Shown one piece after another: positions 53,581 to 63,379 of a stretch of 64,000 bases of DNA. This DNA comes from Doryteuthis pealeii. Lineage: Eukaryota > Mollusca > Cephalopoda > Myopsida > Loliginidae. The notes beneath the pieces are model-generated. The model had not been told where the DNA came from, made no database searches, and saw nothing but the letters and a program-made list of their open reading frames with translations. The translations under genes were made by a program, and so were the position numbers. Position 1 is the stretch's first letter; each line of letters opens with the position of its first letter. The stretch spans positions 83,383,413 to 83,447,412 of the forward strand of contig CM042152.1 of the NCBI GenBank assembly GCA_023376005.1, read 5' to 3'.

Positions 53581-54331
53581 AAAAAAAAAAGAAGAAAAAA
53601 CAATCCATAGAAAATAATTTGAAATTTTGTAGCAGAGGAGTACATTGATGGGGATTTAACTAGAAAAAAATGGATGCAGATAGTCACAACCTGAGATGAC
53701 TAGACTCAATGAAAGAGAATCAATAGAACTCAGTACAACCAGCAAACAAAGCCAAGAATATAGCAGACCTTAGAAGAAGAAGAAGCAGCAGCAGCAGCAG
53801 ATATGAAGGTAATGAGAAAATAAACAGCACTATTTAGCATTGGTATGAATAATGTAAATAGAAATTCAACTAAATTTATGCCAAATTCTTACATTCTTAT
53901 TTTATCTATATAGATATATCAAAAATATAAACATGGCAGGTTCCAATCTGATACAAGGAACGAAAAGAAACTGTTGTGAGGTGTGGTTTCGTATTCTCTG
54001 TTGTAGTAGTATCAATAATCCTTTGAGCGTAATCGTAGCTCAGGTCTTAGCATCAAGTCGCTAATTTCATACCAGTCCTCTAAACAGTCTCTCTATATCT
54101 CCTGCTGTAATACACATATGTAAATGAGATAACACGCCATTGGCTATCTCACTACAGAAACACTTTTATATAAAAATAAAAAAAGTAGTTTTAAAAAGGA
54201 AGAAAAAAAAAAAAGAAATGGTAGATTAAAAACAAAAAAAAACATACGTTTATTTCCTATTTTTGATAAATCACATTCAGTCTACGTGTACAGAGTGGAG
54301 CAGATATTTGAATATGCAATTCAGGGAGCGA
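53581..54331. other. Duplicate of 52890-53095 and unassigned sequence
   Basis: 53630-53795 (GATGGGGATTTAAC, AAAATGGATGCAGA, AACCAGCAAACAAAGCCAAG) repeats 52935-53090. 53960-54330 shows no gene. Confidence 0.6.
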
Positions 54332-54643
54332 TAAATAGATGACCTATAGTAATTATAACAGGGTAGTGACCTTGGTGTAACAAAATGAATAGGGTAGCCT
54401 ATTCATTTTGTAATGTAGTGTAAAATTAACTATATAAATTGATAAACTATACAATGACCCTCTACAAGCTGAAATCATACAATTACATAAATAGATGACC
54501 TATAGTAATTATAATAGGGTAGTGACCTTGGTGTAACAAAATGAATAGGGTAACCTATTCATTTTGTAATGTAGTGTAAAATTAACTATATAAATTGATA
54601 AACTATACAATGACCCTTTACAAGCTGAAATCATACAATTACA
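54332..54643 (+). repeat. 156-bp tandem duplication, two units
   Basis: 54332-54487 and 54488-54643 are nearly identical; each contains a small palindrome AAAATGAATAGGGTA.CCTATTCATTTT. Confidence 0.9.
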
Positions 54644-54744
54644 TAAAATTGTAAGTATTAATTTATTTGTAAAATTTTTAGTTAATCTATTGTTACTGAA
54701 AAAAGGGCGAGAGTAAGAAATAATCTGTTCTTTATTCTATGTAT

Positions 54745-54825
54745 TAATGATTTTGAGTATTGTGATGTAAGCAGTGACATAGTTTCAGTTACAGACAAAT
54801 GGAGACCAAATCTCCATTATTAATA
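54745..54825 (-). mobile_element. Helitron 5' terminus fragment
   Basis: ATAGTTTCAGTTACAGACA...AATCTCCATTATTAATA matches the 5'-end region of the Helitron family, inverted. Confidence 0.5.
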
Positions 54826-55012
54826 CATTACTGTTTAATATGTCATGTCATTTTCAGCAGTTTCTGTATGGGTCATCTATGGTGTTTGGTTAAACATTAT
54901 TCTAACAGATACTTCAATTTTATATATAAAACCTGGAAAATATTTTTTGATTTATTTTATGGAAAGAAATGGGTTTTATATGTTATATGATACTCGAGGC
55001 ACTTTGTGTATA

Positions 55013-55016
<4 letters not shown>

Positions 55017-55046
<30 letters not shown>
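55017..55046. repeat. (GA)n microsatellite
   Basis: Short GA run. No gene in 54826-55125 apart from the 3' flank of the acid phosphatase. Confidence 0.9.
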
Positions 55047-55048
<2 letters not shown>

Positions 55049-55125
55049 GAAGAAAGTTTTAAAGTTCTTGATAAGTAAAGCTTATATCCACAATAAACTA
55101 CCAGATTATATATCAGGTAGGTATA

Positions 55126-55247
55126 TTACAATCCTTGAGGTGAGTAGGGCATCCGGGACATACATTTCCGTGAATAGATGAAACCAGTGATGAGGATGAT
55201 AAGTAAAATGGTGAGGACAATCACCACGACCATGCTGGTTGTCACAA
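55126..55247 (-). CDS. Acid phosphatase, last coding exon: membrane anchor and tail
   Basis: Minus-strand acceptor TTTAATTTTCAG opens, in phase 1, VTTSMVVVIVLTILLIILIT, then GFIYSRKCMSRMPYSPQGL and TAA at 55128-55126. A ~20-residue hydrophobic helix followed by a short basic tail is the C-terminal layout of lysosomal acid phosphatase (a type I membrane precursor). The tail has no canonical YxxΦ sorting motif such as the YRHV of vertebrate LAP. Upstream in transcription are exons at 57632-57729 and 62434-62608. The intron just before it ends in a ~400-nt T-rich tract. No clear AATAAA was seen within the next 100 nt. The entry phase fits the family-like frame of the previous exon only if that exon's frame break is disregarded. 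Confidence 0.75.
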
Positions 55248-55254
55248 CTGAAAA

Positions 55255-55660
55255 TTAAATAGAAAAATAAATAAATAAATAAAAATAAATAAAATTTAAA
55301 AATGAATAAATAAAAATAAACAAAAATAAAAAATGAATAAAAAATAAATAAATAAATAAATAAAAAAAAAAAAATAAATAAATAAATAAATGAAAAAATA
55401 AATAAATAAATAAATAAATAAAATAAAAATAAAAAATAAATAAATGAAAAAATAAATAAATAAATAAGAATAAACAAAAAAAAATAAACAAAAAAAAATA
55501 AAAATAAAAATAAACAAAAAGAAAAAATGAATAAAAAATAAACAAAAATAAAAAAATGAATAAAAAATAAACAAAAAGAAAAATAAATCGATAAAAAGAA
55601 ACAAAAAAAATGAATAAATAAATCAACAAAAAGAAAAAAAAAAAAAAAGAAGAATTTTGG
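55255..55660. repeat. (AAATA)n low-complexity tract, ~400 bp
   Basis: Plus strand almost only A with spaced T (AAATAAATAAAT...). In the acid phosphatase transcript (minus) this is a long T-rich tract directly before the last exon's acceptor. The Phe/Ile/Leu-rich minus-strand open frames here are artefacts. Confidence 0.95.
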
Positions 55661-55785
55661 TTTGAAAATACCATAGGTAAGGTACTGTCAGTTAGCAAGT
55701 ACCATTGACTTCATGGCCATGGTACCCTAATTTAGGTATACATGCTCTATCAATGATATTGAGCACTAATTACTTATATATTTAG
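55661..55785. other. No feature seen
   Basis: Short intronic segment without recognisable features. Confidence 0.6.
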
Positions 55786-55795
55786 CATACTATAT

Positions 55796-55841
<46 letters not shown>

Positions 55842-56037
55842 GCATACTATATATATATATGTAGTATATTAGGAAAAATGAAAAAACACAGGTTTAAATG
55901 GGTTAAGTGGTGAGTTTATTGGCCGACGCTGCAGTGTTTCGATCTATTAATTAGATCATCTTCAGGGCATTTGTTGGTATATGGAAGGTGATAAGAAATT
56001 ATTTATCACAGAATAACGAGAAAAGCGAGTGGTAGTT

Positions 56038-56068
<31 letters not shown>

Positions 56069-56070
56069 CA
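55786..56070 (-). mobile_element. Penelope-like terminal repeat between (TA)n tracts
   Basis: (TA)n at 55790-55860 and 56041-56068 enclose TAGGAAAAATGAAAAAACAC, TTATTGGCCGACGCTGCAGTG and ATCATCTTCAGGG. The same family is at 28143-28468. It contains the hammerhead-like motif below. Confidence 0.65.
55915..55978 (-). ncRNA. Hammerhead-ribozyme-like motif, second family
   Basis: Minus strand: TGCC, CTGAAGA, T, stem II GATCTA/TAGATC with a five-base loop, GAAA, stem III CACTG/CAGCG-like, cleavage GTC, then GGCCA, whose GGC pairs with the GCC before the core. All conserved core blocks occur in the right order. Confidence 0.65.
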
Positions 56071-56589
56071 CTAGACATGACCTGTTGGGTCACCCATTCA
56101 GTCATCCATTCAGCTCTGGATAGATAATTGAGATTAGGGAAAAGTGAGTTAGCAAAGCGATTAAAATTTTTTTTTAAATAGATAAATAAATAAATACGGC
56201 CAGACAAAACTTTAAAATCATTTTGTAAGCTTTCTAAGAAAGGGAATGTTTGACCTAAAATAAGTTACCAGTTGCTGCTTGTGAAATTTAACATATAAAT
56301 ACATTTCAAATTCTCCCGGAACTCTCTCTCTCCTCTCCTAGAGAAACTAACATTATATAACAAGGAGGTAATCAAGAGATACATAGAGGGGAAGAAAGTG
56401 ATATGCAGAAAGTAAAGTAAGGGATTGGTTGGTTTTTGACTTAATTGCAAATTATGACTAATTAGAACCAATTAAAATGGAATTTTTTCCAAACATAATT
56501 CAATCCTAAAAGTAAGGAATAATTTAGTATAATTTTAGTGTCATTAAACTAAACAGTAAAAAAGCCTTTAGGGAATAAAAGTTGATTAC
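56071..56589. other. No gene seen
   Basis: Intronic; minus-strand open frames of 81 and 68 codons have no domain or splice support. Confidence 0.6.
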
Positions 56590-56915
56590 CGTATTTGACG
56601 GCATATAAGACGCACCCCCATTTCAGCAAGTCAGATTCAGGAAAAAATGTTTTTAGTGTATTTGTTTTTTCTTCACCACCATACGCTCCTGTTAACCTTG
56701 ATTATAGCAATACCAGCAATAAAATGCGGATGCATGGAGTTTAGAGTAGGTAAAAGTACTGAGCATAAGCTGGGTTAGTGAGCATCATAGAGAAGATTAG
56801 CATAGGCTTATGGGAGATCTCAAACTTCACCTATGATGTATAAGACGCAGGGCAATTTTTTGAGCCAAAATTTAGGGAAAAAAATGCGTCCAATATGCCG
56901 TTAAATAGGTTAACT
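56590..56915. mobile_element. MITE with terminal inverted repeats, copy 2
   Basis: TACCGTATTTGACGGCATATAAGACGC at the left and GCGTCCAATATGCCGTTAAATA at the right; body as in 8626-8949 with a ~30-bp replaced segment (TTTTTTCTTCACCACCATACG). The right end has decayed. Confidence 0.8.
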
Positions 56916-56923
56916 CAGCTTTA

Positions 56924-57030
<107 letters not shown>

Positions 57031-57154
57031 CTCAAAAGTACATGTAACTAATTTATAACATACAAAAATTGTATTTTCTTTTATGTAAAAACAATCGTTA
57101 ATTTATTTTCTTTAGGTGGTGGTGGGGGGACGAGGTTGAAAATTGAATACAAAT

Positions 57155-57155
57155 A

Positions 57156-57186
<31 letters not shown>

Positions 57187-57620
57187 AAAACGGATCGTCT
57201 TATCCCAGCAAGAAGACCAGACCTAGTGTTGATAAACAAAAAACAAAGAACTTGTCAACTGGTGGATTTTGCAGTGCCAGCAGATCACAGGGTGAAGCTA
57301 AAGGAAAATGAAAAAAATGGACAAATACCTGGACCTTGCCAGAGAACTGAAAAAGTTATGGAATATGAAGGTCAAAGTGATACCAATTGTAGTTGGTGCA
57401 CTTGGAACAGTCCCAAAAGGATTGGAAAAGGGTTTGGAAAGTTTGGAAATCAGAGGAAGGGTTGAAACCATTCAAAACACTGCACTGCTGCAATCTGCCA
57501 GAATACTCAGAAGAGTCCTGGAGACCTGAGGAGACTTGCTGTCACTCAGACTCCAGTGAAAGACCATTAGCTAATGCTGATGTGAAAACTCAAAAGGAGT
57601 AAATAATAATAATAATTTCC
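57155..57620 (+). mobile_element. LINE fragment in a (TAA)n target, copy 2
   Basis: Reads LINKKQRTCQLVDFAVPADH, RVKLKENEK, then (shifted frame) MDKYLDLARELKKLWNMKVK, VIPIVVGALGTVPKGLEKGL and RVETIQNTALLQSARILRRV. Flanked by (AATAAT)n and (TAATAA)n. Its 5' end is at the same element position as 27163-27640. Its right TAA run abuts the donor of the acid phosphatase exon at 57632. Confidence 0.75.
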
Positions 57621-57631
57621 TCATATTTACA

Positions 57632-57729
57632 GCTTGGATCTTGGATCATGCATTCTTTTTCAATGTCTGTAGGGATGGAATCCTTTGTCAGTTGAAGGAA
57701 TTTCTCCCAGGGGCACCTGCTTTCACAAT
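57632..57729 (-). CDS. Acid phosphatase, penultimate exon, with a one-base frame break
   Basis: Minus-strand acceptor TTTTGTCTTTTCCAG is followed, in phase 1 after the previous exon, by NCESRCPWEKFLQLTKDSIP, TDIEK. This corresponds to the C-x3-C-PLxxF segment near the C-terminus of prostatic/lysosomal acid phosphatases, where a further conserved cysteine follows. Here the frame reaches TGA four codons later (GAAAAGAATGCATGA). In the +1 frame the conserved Cys (ECMIQDPS) appears, and only that frame joins the membrane exon through the GTAAAT donor at 57631. Hence a missing base in the A4 run, either a real lesion or an assembly error. A LINE fragment sits within ~15 bp beyond the donor. Confidence 0.75.
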
Positions 57730-57892
57730 CTGGAAAAGACAAAAGTACATCAAATAGAGAAATCCTCTAAGATGAAATAGTGGAAATTAATATAAAGGAG
57801 AAACCCACAGAGATAAAAATAATATATAAGATAACCATATCCTGAGCGGAAGTTGATGAGGTCCAAATAATAGATAGGGAACTGTTAGGGTA
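57730..57892. other. Intronic, no feature seen
   Basis: Short intron segment between the exon and the LTR cluster. Confidence 0.6.
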
Positions 57893-58945
57893 ACCCTATA
57901 AAAACTAAATGTAGTTTTAGGTTCAGTTGGTAAACCACTTCTTATAATACGTTAGGAAGTCTCAGAGAAGCTTCAGAACATAGGTGGATATATACAACTT
58001 TCAACAAAGAGGTACATCACAAAATACAGACTTTATTATCTGAGCACATTTAACAACAATACAAATACAAAACAGCTAGAACGGAAGTCCTAAAGAAAGA
58101 AGAAAGAGTTCTTGGTTAAATGAAGAGATGAGAGTTACCTCAAAAGGTTATCACTTACTTCGTACAGGTGCCATGTAGTAAGCCTTTTAGTTTGGGGGCA
58201 AGGCAGCCCAAAACCAAACAGACAGAGACACCACTAGAGCATATCTTTTAGCTTCAGTTTCTAAACCACTTCTTATAATACATTAGGAAGCCTCAGAGAA
58301 GCTTCAGAACACAGGTGGATATACACAACTTCCAACAAAGAGGTACATAACAAAATGCAGACTTTATTGTCTGAGCACATTTAAGGGTGACACATTTAGT
58401 TTTAGGTTCAGTTGGTAAACCATTTCTTATAATACATTAGGAGGCCGAAGAAAAGCTCCCTAATATGGGTGAACATACACAACTTCCAAAAAAGAGATAC
58501 ATAACAAATATAGACTTTATTGTATGAGCACATTTAACATAAAATACAAATACTGGCATATCACAAAGAATGATGGAGAAGAAATGTGTAGTCACCTGGG
58601 AAAATCACTCTCCAATAACAACCTTAATTATCAGACAATAATAACAGTATATGAATTAAATGTAGTTTTGAATTCCATGGCTAAAACCATTTCTTATAAT
58701 ACATTAGGAGGCCTCAGAGAAGCCTCAGAACACAGGTAGATATACACAACAACTTCCAACAAAGAGGTACATAACAAAATACAGACTTTATTATCTGAGC
58801 ACATTTAACAAACAATACAAATACAAAACAGCTAGAACGGAAGTCCTAAAGAAAGAAGAAAGAGTTCTTGGTTAAATGAAGAGATGAGAGTTACCTCAAA
58901 AGGTTATCACTTACTTCGTACAGGAGCCACATGGTAAGGGTCTCT
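57893..58945 (-). mobile_element. Cluster of four partial LTRs of the TGTAGCG family
   Basis: Pieces at about 57893-58250, 58250-58385, 58395-58530 and 58655-58945 each contain CACTTCTTATAATA(C/A)(G/A)TTAGGA and GACTTTATT(A/G)TCTGAGCAC, the inverted LTR's 3' half and polyadenylation region. All are truncated at different points; no coding region lies between them. Confidence 0.75.
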
Positions 58946-58947
58946 CC

Positions 58948-58952
<5 letters not shown>

Positions 58953-59000
<48 letters not shown>
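58953..59000. repeat. (TA)n microsatellite
   Basis: Left border of the next fold-back. Confidence 0.95.
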
Positions 59001-59002
<2 letters not shown>

Positions 59003-59138
59003 TATTCTTTGGTGCGGTACCAAGTTTCTTGGTACAAGGTGATTCTAGGTGGGTCCTAATTCTCTACCCGTAGTTTGTTGTAGAGTTCAGGTTCCATATG
59101 AGAGCTCAATGTTTAATTATTGTAAACAGAGCAAATTT

Positions 59139-59365
59139 ATTTGGGAATAAAAAGGCCTTAAATACCATGGGTATCGTGGTTATGGACCATTTCCACTCGC
59201 GAGTATGAATATAAAATGAGTTTGGCCATGTGCCTGTCTAAATAAAATATATCAGTGGTCTGAAGAAGCTCGCAAACATACTCGCGAGTGGAAATGGTCC
59301 ATAACCACGATACCCATGGTATTTAAGGCCTTTTTATTCCCAAATATATATATTCATATATATAT
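59139..59365. mobile_element. Penelope-like fold-back, ~65-bp arms, third family
   Basis: Arm GGGAATAAAAAGGCCTTAAA...CCACTCGCGAGTATG (59143-59206) is mirrored at 59278-59345. The loop holds CTGAAGA, the start of a hammerhead-like core. (TA)n flanks both sides (58953-59000; 59346-59365). Confidence 0.7.
59251..59310 (+). ncRNA. Hammerhead-ribozyme-like motif, third family
   Basis: CTGAAGA (59260-59266), stem II CTCGC/GCGAG, GAAA, then TGGTC as possible cleavage site, and ACCAC, which pairs with GTGGT just before the core (stem I). Stem III is not convincing, so this is weaker than the other motifs. Confidence 0.45.
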
Positions 59366-59404
59366 AGATGCTGATTAGTTTAGTATTATACCCAGGACAT
59401 CCGT

Positions 59405-59552
59405 TTATGTAAGGGATGCAATCAGTGTAAACCCTACGACTAATACTACGAGTGTATAAGATGGAAGTGGTATATACATTAATCCGATGGATGGGTGGGG
59501 TGGATTTCTTTGTTCAGCAGGGAGAAAAATAGCAACCATTTCCAGATAGGGG
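59405..59552 (-). CDS. Weak candidate: alternative or relic hydrophobic terminal exon
   Basis: Minus-strand acceptor GCTGTTGTTGTATCCAG opens, in phase 2, PYLEMVAIFLPAEQRNPPHP, SIGLMYIPLPSYTLVVLVVG and FTLIASLT, then TAA. A C-terminal hydrophobic stretch inside the acid phosphatase intron could be an alternative anchor, but its phase does not match the preceding exon (phase 1). It may be chance. Confidence 0.22.
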
Positions 59553-59654
59553 CTGGATACAACAACAGCAGCAACAAAGGAACCAACATGGAACCAACGA
59601 TCCATGATAAACAGTAAATTCAATAGTCTAAACAATTTTTGAGTTTGAGTTTGA

Positions 59655-59705
59655 GTTTTGTTTAACGGCATATCAACCCCTGTGGGTCATTTAATGCCAA
59701 AAAGG
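59655..59705. mobile_element. Element A, left-end fragment
   Basis: TTTAACGGCATATCAACCCC and GTGGGTCATTTAATGCC only. Confidence 0.7.
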
Positions 59706-59917
59706 TTATTTTGGATTTCAGACTTTAGGGTAGAACAATTTTTGATATGGAATATTAAACACAGAGAAAGAAATAATGAAATTGTAAACTGGAAATGATT
59801 CTGTTGTAGAATAGCTAGCAGCCCTTCAGCACTCTACCAGATGGCCTGGCTCATAGCCTTAAATAGTCTACGATTAAGGACTTCATTAATTGGTTGATTG
59901 GTTTGTTTTGTTTTACG

Positions 59918-60491
59918 GCATATCAACCTCAGTAGGTCATTTAATGCCGATAAAGTTTTGAAATAAATCAATTCTTAATGGATGATACAATTTTTTTATA
60001 AATACATTTTTCTATTTAACCCATAGATGGGACCCTAACAGGTACTACCACTCCGGGTCAGAGTGGACCAGGGAGTAATGGTGATGAAGGGGTGCTCCAC
60101 ATTCCCCAAACCTCCAAAACTGGAACCTCACCATCAGATAGTTTAACGTCATTCCCAGGACATGTAGGCCCGCAGCCACCGCCTTCTAGCACCCATATGA
60201 TAAAAAGAGGTTGGGGTTTGCCATAAGGGCAATAGGGTTGGGAAAATCCTATAGGTGCTAGGGATTGACGTGACCAGCAGATTGATCGGAGGGGGCCTCT
60301 CCGACCGCCCGTCTAGCCCAAGATAGTGCCAAAGTGGAGTATTGCATGTCAGGAATTGCTCATCCACCTGGGCTCTATTCTTAAGCATCACGGGTCGCCA
60401 CCCACGGCCAACAGGTGGCCCCATTGGGGGAGTCTTACCCCTCTGCAGACGTATAGTTGGTGCATTCTAACGCCCCAGCCGACAGGGCGGG
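59918..60491. mobile_element. Element A, near full-length copy
   Basis: TTTTACGGCATATCAACC to CCGACAGGGCGG; one of the best preserved copies, preceded by TTGGTTTGTTTTG. Confidence 0.9.
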
Positions 60492-60676
60492 ACTTCAATA
60501 AGTTGATTAATAAGCTGATTAATATTCAAACTGATCTTACTTCGTTTGGCTATACTGCATTTGACCCTCCTCTATTTCTTGTAAGTTGTCTTGTTAATTG
60601 TTTTGTAACATGTTCTGTGCTTTTGTATATATACGTTAGCACCGGATACTGGTGCTGAATAAATATATTAAACACT
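60492..60676 (+). other. Probable 3' end of an unidentified retroelement
   Basis: GCTGAATAAATATATTAAA near 60655 looks like a polyadenylation signal region; the solo LTR inserted right after it. Confidence 0.35.
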
Positions 60677-61757
60677 TGTAACGTATTGCCTTTCTATTAG
60701 CGATACGTAACGTAGTGGGATCAGTTAGGGATCTATTACGTTGGGGTACCAGTTCGTGTATAACCTTAGTGCCTTTCCTTCTTCGGCACTACTACTCGTA
60801 TATTCGTACGTACGGAGTTTCGTTTGTTTACATACACAGATCTAGCTGTAGCAGTCGGTCTTAGCTAGCCCCAAAATCCTTCTCCCACTTCTTTTGGTCA
60901 AGGGAAAGGTATCACGTTTACGCACGCCGCGTGCTCCTCGTTACGGCCAATTTGACGTGTTGACAAGTTTACACTTTAATGACTTTCATTCATGAGTACG
61001 ATTTCTTTGCGATAGTGACCTTACTATCTTGTTTGTATCGTGAGTCCATTCATAAAGATATTTCTTTCGTTGTAAATAGAGCAGACTAATAACACCAGGT
61101 TTTACTTCTCAAAGGTTTATTATGTTCCAAACTTCCTATAACTTTTGAGAGAGAGAGAGAGAGAGAGAGAGCCCCTAATAATCTCTGTCTTAGCAAGAGG
61201 TGTATTTTAACTGGATTCAACTTCGAGTTTTTAGTCCTTAGTAAACTTCTCGGTGAACAAGCTTTTCTTAGCCTTTCCTTATCGTCCTTAGCGACAACAG
61301 CTTAACTCCGTACGATTTCTGCCTGACTCTCCTTCTCGGATCGCAGACCCTAACTAACTGCTCTGCTCGCGGACTCTAACTCCAACTGACTTTCGTGATT
61401 CTATTCGCGGGTCTTAAATAGCATTTCCAAACAATCCTCCAGAAGGTTCCACCCTAGAACGTTCGAGACCTTTCGATTCTTTCTATTTGTTCCAATCTCA
61501 CTGGTCAACCAGAGTTCACTAACCTAGAGATCAAAGGCTTATTGGAGCCACTCATCCTAACATTTCGTTAAATCTAGACTTATCGTCTCATTTCTCTCGT
61601 TAAAGAGATGTTATCTATCCTAACTACCTTTTCGGTGATTCCACAAAGACCACCCAGCAACTCAAGATAATCGGTAGTACATTTTTCCAAAGGTTCTTTT
61701 CCAAGTCTGGCACAAGGCCACAAATATAGGTGCAGGGCGGCGATTATATAACACACT
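60673..61757 (-). mobile_element. Large solo LTR (~1.08 kb) with CACT target duplication
   Basis: 60677-61753, on the minus strand TGTTATATAATCG...CAATACGTTACA, bounded by CACT at 60673-60676 and 61754-61757. A TATA-like GCTATTTAAGACC lies at about 61420 and CATAATAAACC at about 61120 (both minus), in the order expected for U3-R-U5. (GA)n at 61147-61171 is internal. No internal region follows. Confidence 0.65.
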
Positions 61758-62433
61758 CAATTTCTTCTGTGAATCATTTCACCTCGACGATACTGTAAGA
61801 AGAGTTACACGAATCGACCGTCTCATACGACGTACGAAGTCCAGAATGCAAATGGCGGCGCCCACCAGTCATTAAGTAGCGACTTACCAACGGCCTGCCA
61901 CTAATATTTGCATAACACCATGAACGGTCACTCTATGTTAACTATCAATAAAGGGAGGTTACTTTAACCTACCCACACAGATACAACAGATTCTAGAAAG
62001 AAAAAAAAAAGGAAAGGAGTACTGAAAGAGTGCTAAACTCGCTACAAGGGGACAGTTGACAACCAACGCTAATAAACACAAACTCCAATAAATGTATTAC
62101 GGTTGTTTATTTCACACGTCCGTTCGCTTCACTTCTCAACGTTCAAAGTCCGTTGCTAAGAACGCTCTTTTCACGAAAACGCATGGGCACGCGAAAGGGG
62201 TTTCATAAAAGAGAAGAGTTCTCTTAAAGAAAGATAACCCAAGTTATCTTTCTTTGTTCCATGACATTAACATTAATTAACAAAGAGTGCAGAGCAAGAG
62301 GCGAGATGGTAAAGAGGTTGAGAGATGGAGTTGTATGAAAGAAAAAGAATATAACGGACAGGAAAAGAGGACAGAAAAGAGGATAGAAAAGAGGACAAAA
62401 AAGAGGAATATGGTCTAAACATGAAATACTCAC
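61758..62433. other. Intronic, no gene seen
   Basis: 61800-61960 is comparatively GC-rich (AATGGCGGCGCCCACC), possibly another repeat or an LTR neighbour. 62341-62405 has a GAAAAGAGGACA-type minirepeat. Confidence 0.5.
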
Positions 62434-62608
62434 TTGGTATTGGTAGGAGATGTAATGTGTCATCTGAGGTAGAATTCTTGTATAAAATCTGCACAAAATG
62501 GGAATTATCTTGTTTGTGTAATTCAACCATAACACAAGAAGCGTAAGGAACTAATAAATGATTGAAGACTTTCATAGAAAGTAGAAAAGCCACAAGTGTT
62601 GAATCATG
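62434..62608 (-). CDS. Histidine acid phosphatase (lysosomal/prostatic type), catalytic HD exon
   Basis: Minus-strand acceptor TTTTATTTTCCAG opens HDSTLVAFLLSMKVFNHLLV, then PYASCVMVELHKQDNSHFVQ and ILYKNSTSDDTLHLLPIP plus one base, before A/GTGAGT. The HD at its first two codons is the catalytic His-Asp dipeptide of the family (SAHDTT in mammalian enzymes) that supplies the proton donor; LLxPYASC and VELxxxxxxxFVxxxYxN are conserved blocks. Family members hydrolyse phosphate monoesters, in lysosomes or secreted. The phase-1 exit matches the acceptor of 57632-57729. The preceding exons, with the RHGxRxP nucleophile motif, lie outside the window to the right. Confidence 0.92.
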
Positions 62609-62716
62609 CTGGAAAATAAAAAATGGTAAGCATAAATTTTATCTCTCTCTCTAACATGCGTGTGTATATATATATATATATATATAATATATATAATATA
62701 TATATATATATATATA
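62609..62716. repeat. Intron with (TA)n
   Basis: (TA)n at 62667-62716 precedes the Helitron. Confidence 0.8.
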
Positions 62717-63342
62717 CTAGCAAATATATGCACCCTCTGGGTGCAAGTATTTAAGTTTTAATGTAATGAAATACTATATTAAATTTGAAAGGCTAATGAA
62801 ATTAAATAAGAATACAGATAAAAAGATTTAAAACAGAGGTGGGTATAATCGAAAAATAGAACAACGGAAACTTACTCTACAAATCACACCCGTCTTTCAT
62901 TGCTAAATTTTCCTGATTTAACTATTTTGTTAAATTAGGAAGTAAAGAATAAAATTAGAGTTATTTCTTCTTGTTAATCAATTTCTTTTAAGATTTATTG
63001 AAGAGATTTTTGCTCATATTCATTAAGATAAAACCAAACAATTAGAAATCAATAACACTAAGCATTTATTTATTAAAATCCAATTTTTAATATCAATATG
63101 CGTCCCGTTCACACTGTAAACTGCTATTTTGTTGCATATATAAATACAATTACATGTTATTAGTATGTAGATTATGGTCAACAGTATTAATAATGTGAAA
63201 CGATTTTATTAATAGTTGAGGTTTGGATAAAAATTAAATCATGGTGAATGTGTCGTAGATAATTAAGGGAATTGTGACTTGAGTAGTGATATAGTTTCAG
63301 TTACAGACAGAAAAACACACAATCTCCATTATAATAAGAAGA
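62717..63342 (-). mobile_element. Non-autonomous Helitron, copy 2
   Basis: Minus strand TCTTCTTATTATAATGGAG to hairpin GCACCCAGAGGGTGC, ~11 nt, CTAG then T at 62717. Similar to 29281-29923 over its full length. It lies in the acid phosphatase intron upstream of the HD exon. Confidence 0.8.
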
Positions 63343-63379
63343 TATATATGAAAGTAAAATGGATATGAATCCAACAGTA

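Noticed and set aside
55255..55698. Long Phe/Ile/Leu-rich open frames (up to 147 codons) on the minus strand
   Set aside because: They read through an (AAATA)n low-complexity tract; no start, domain or splice context.
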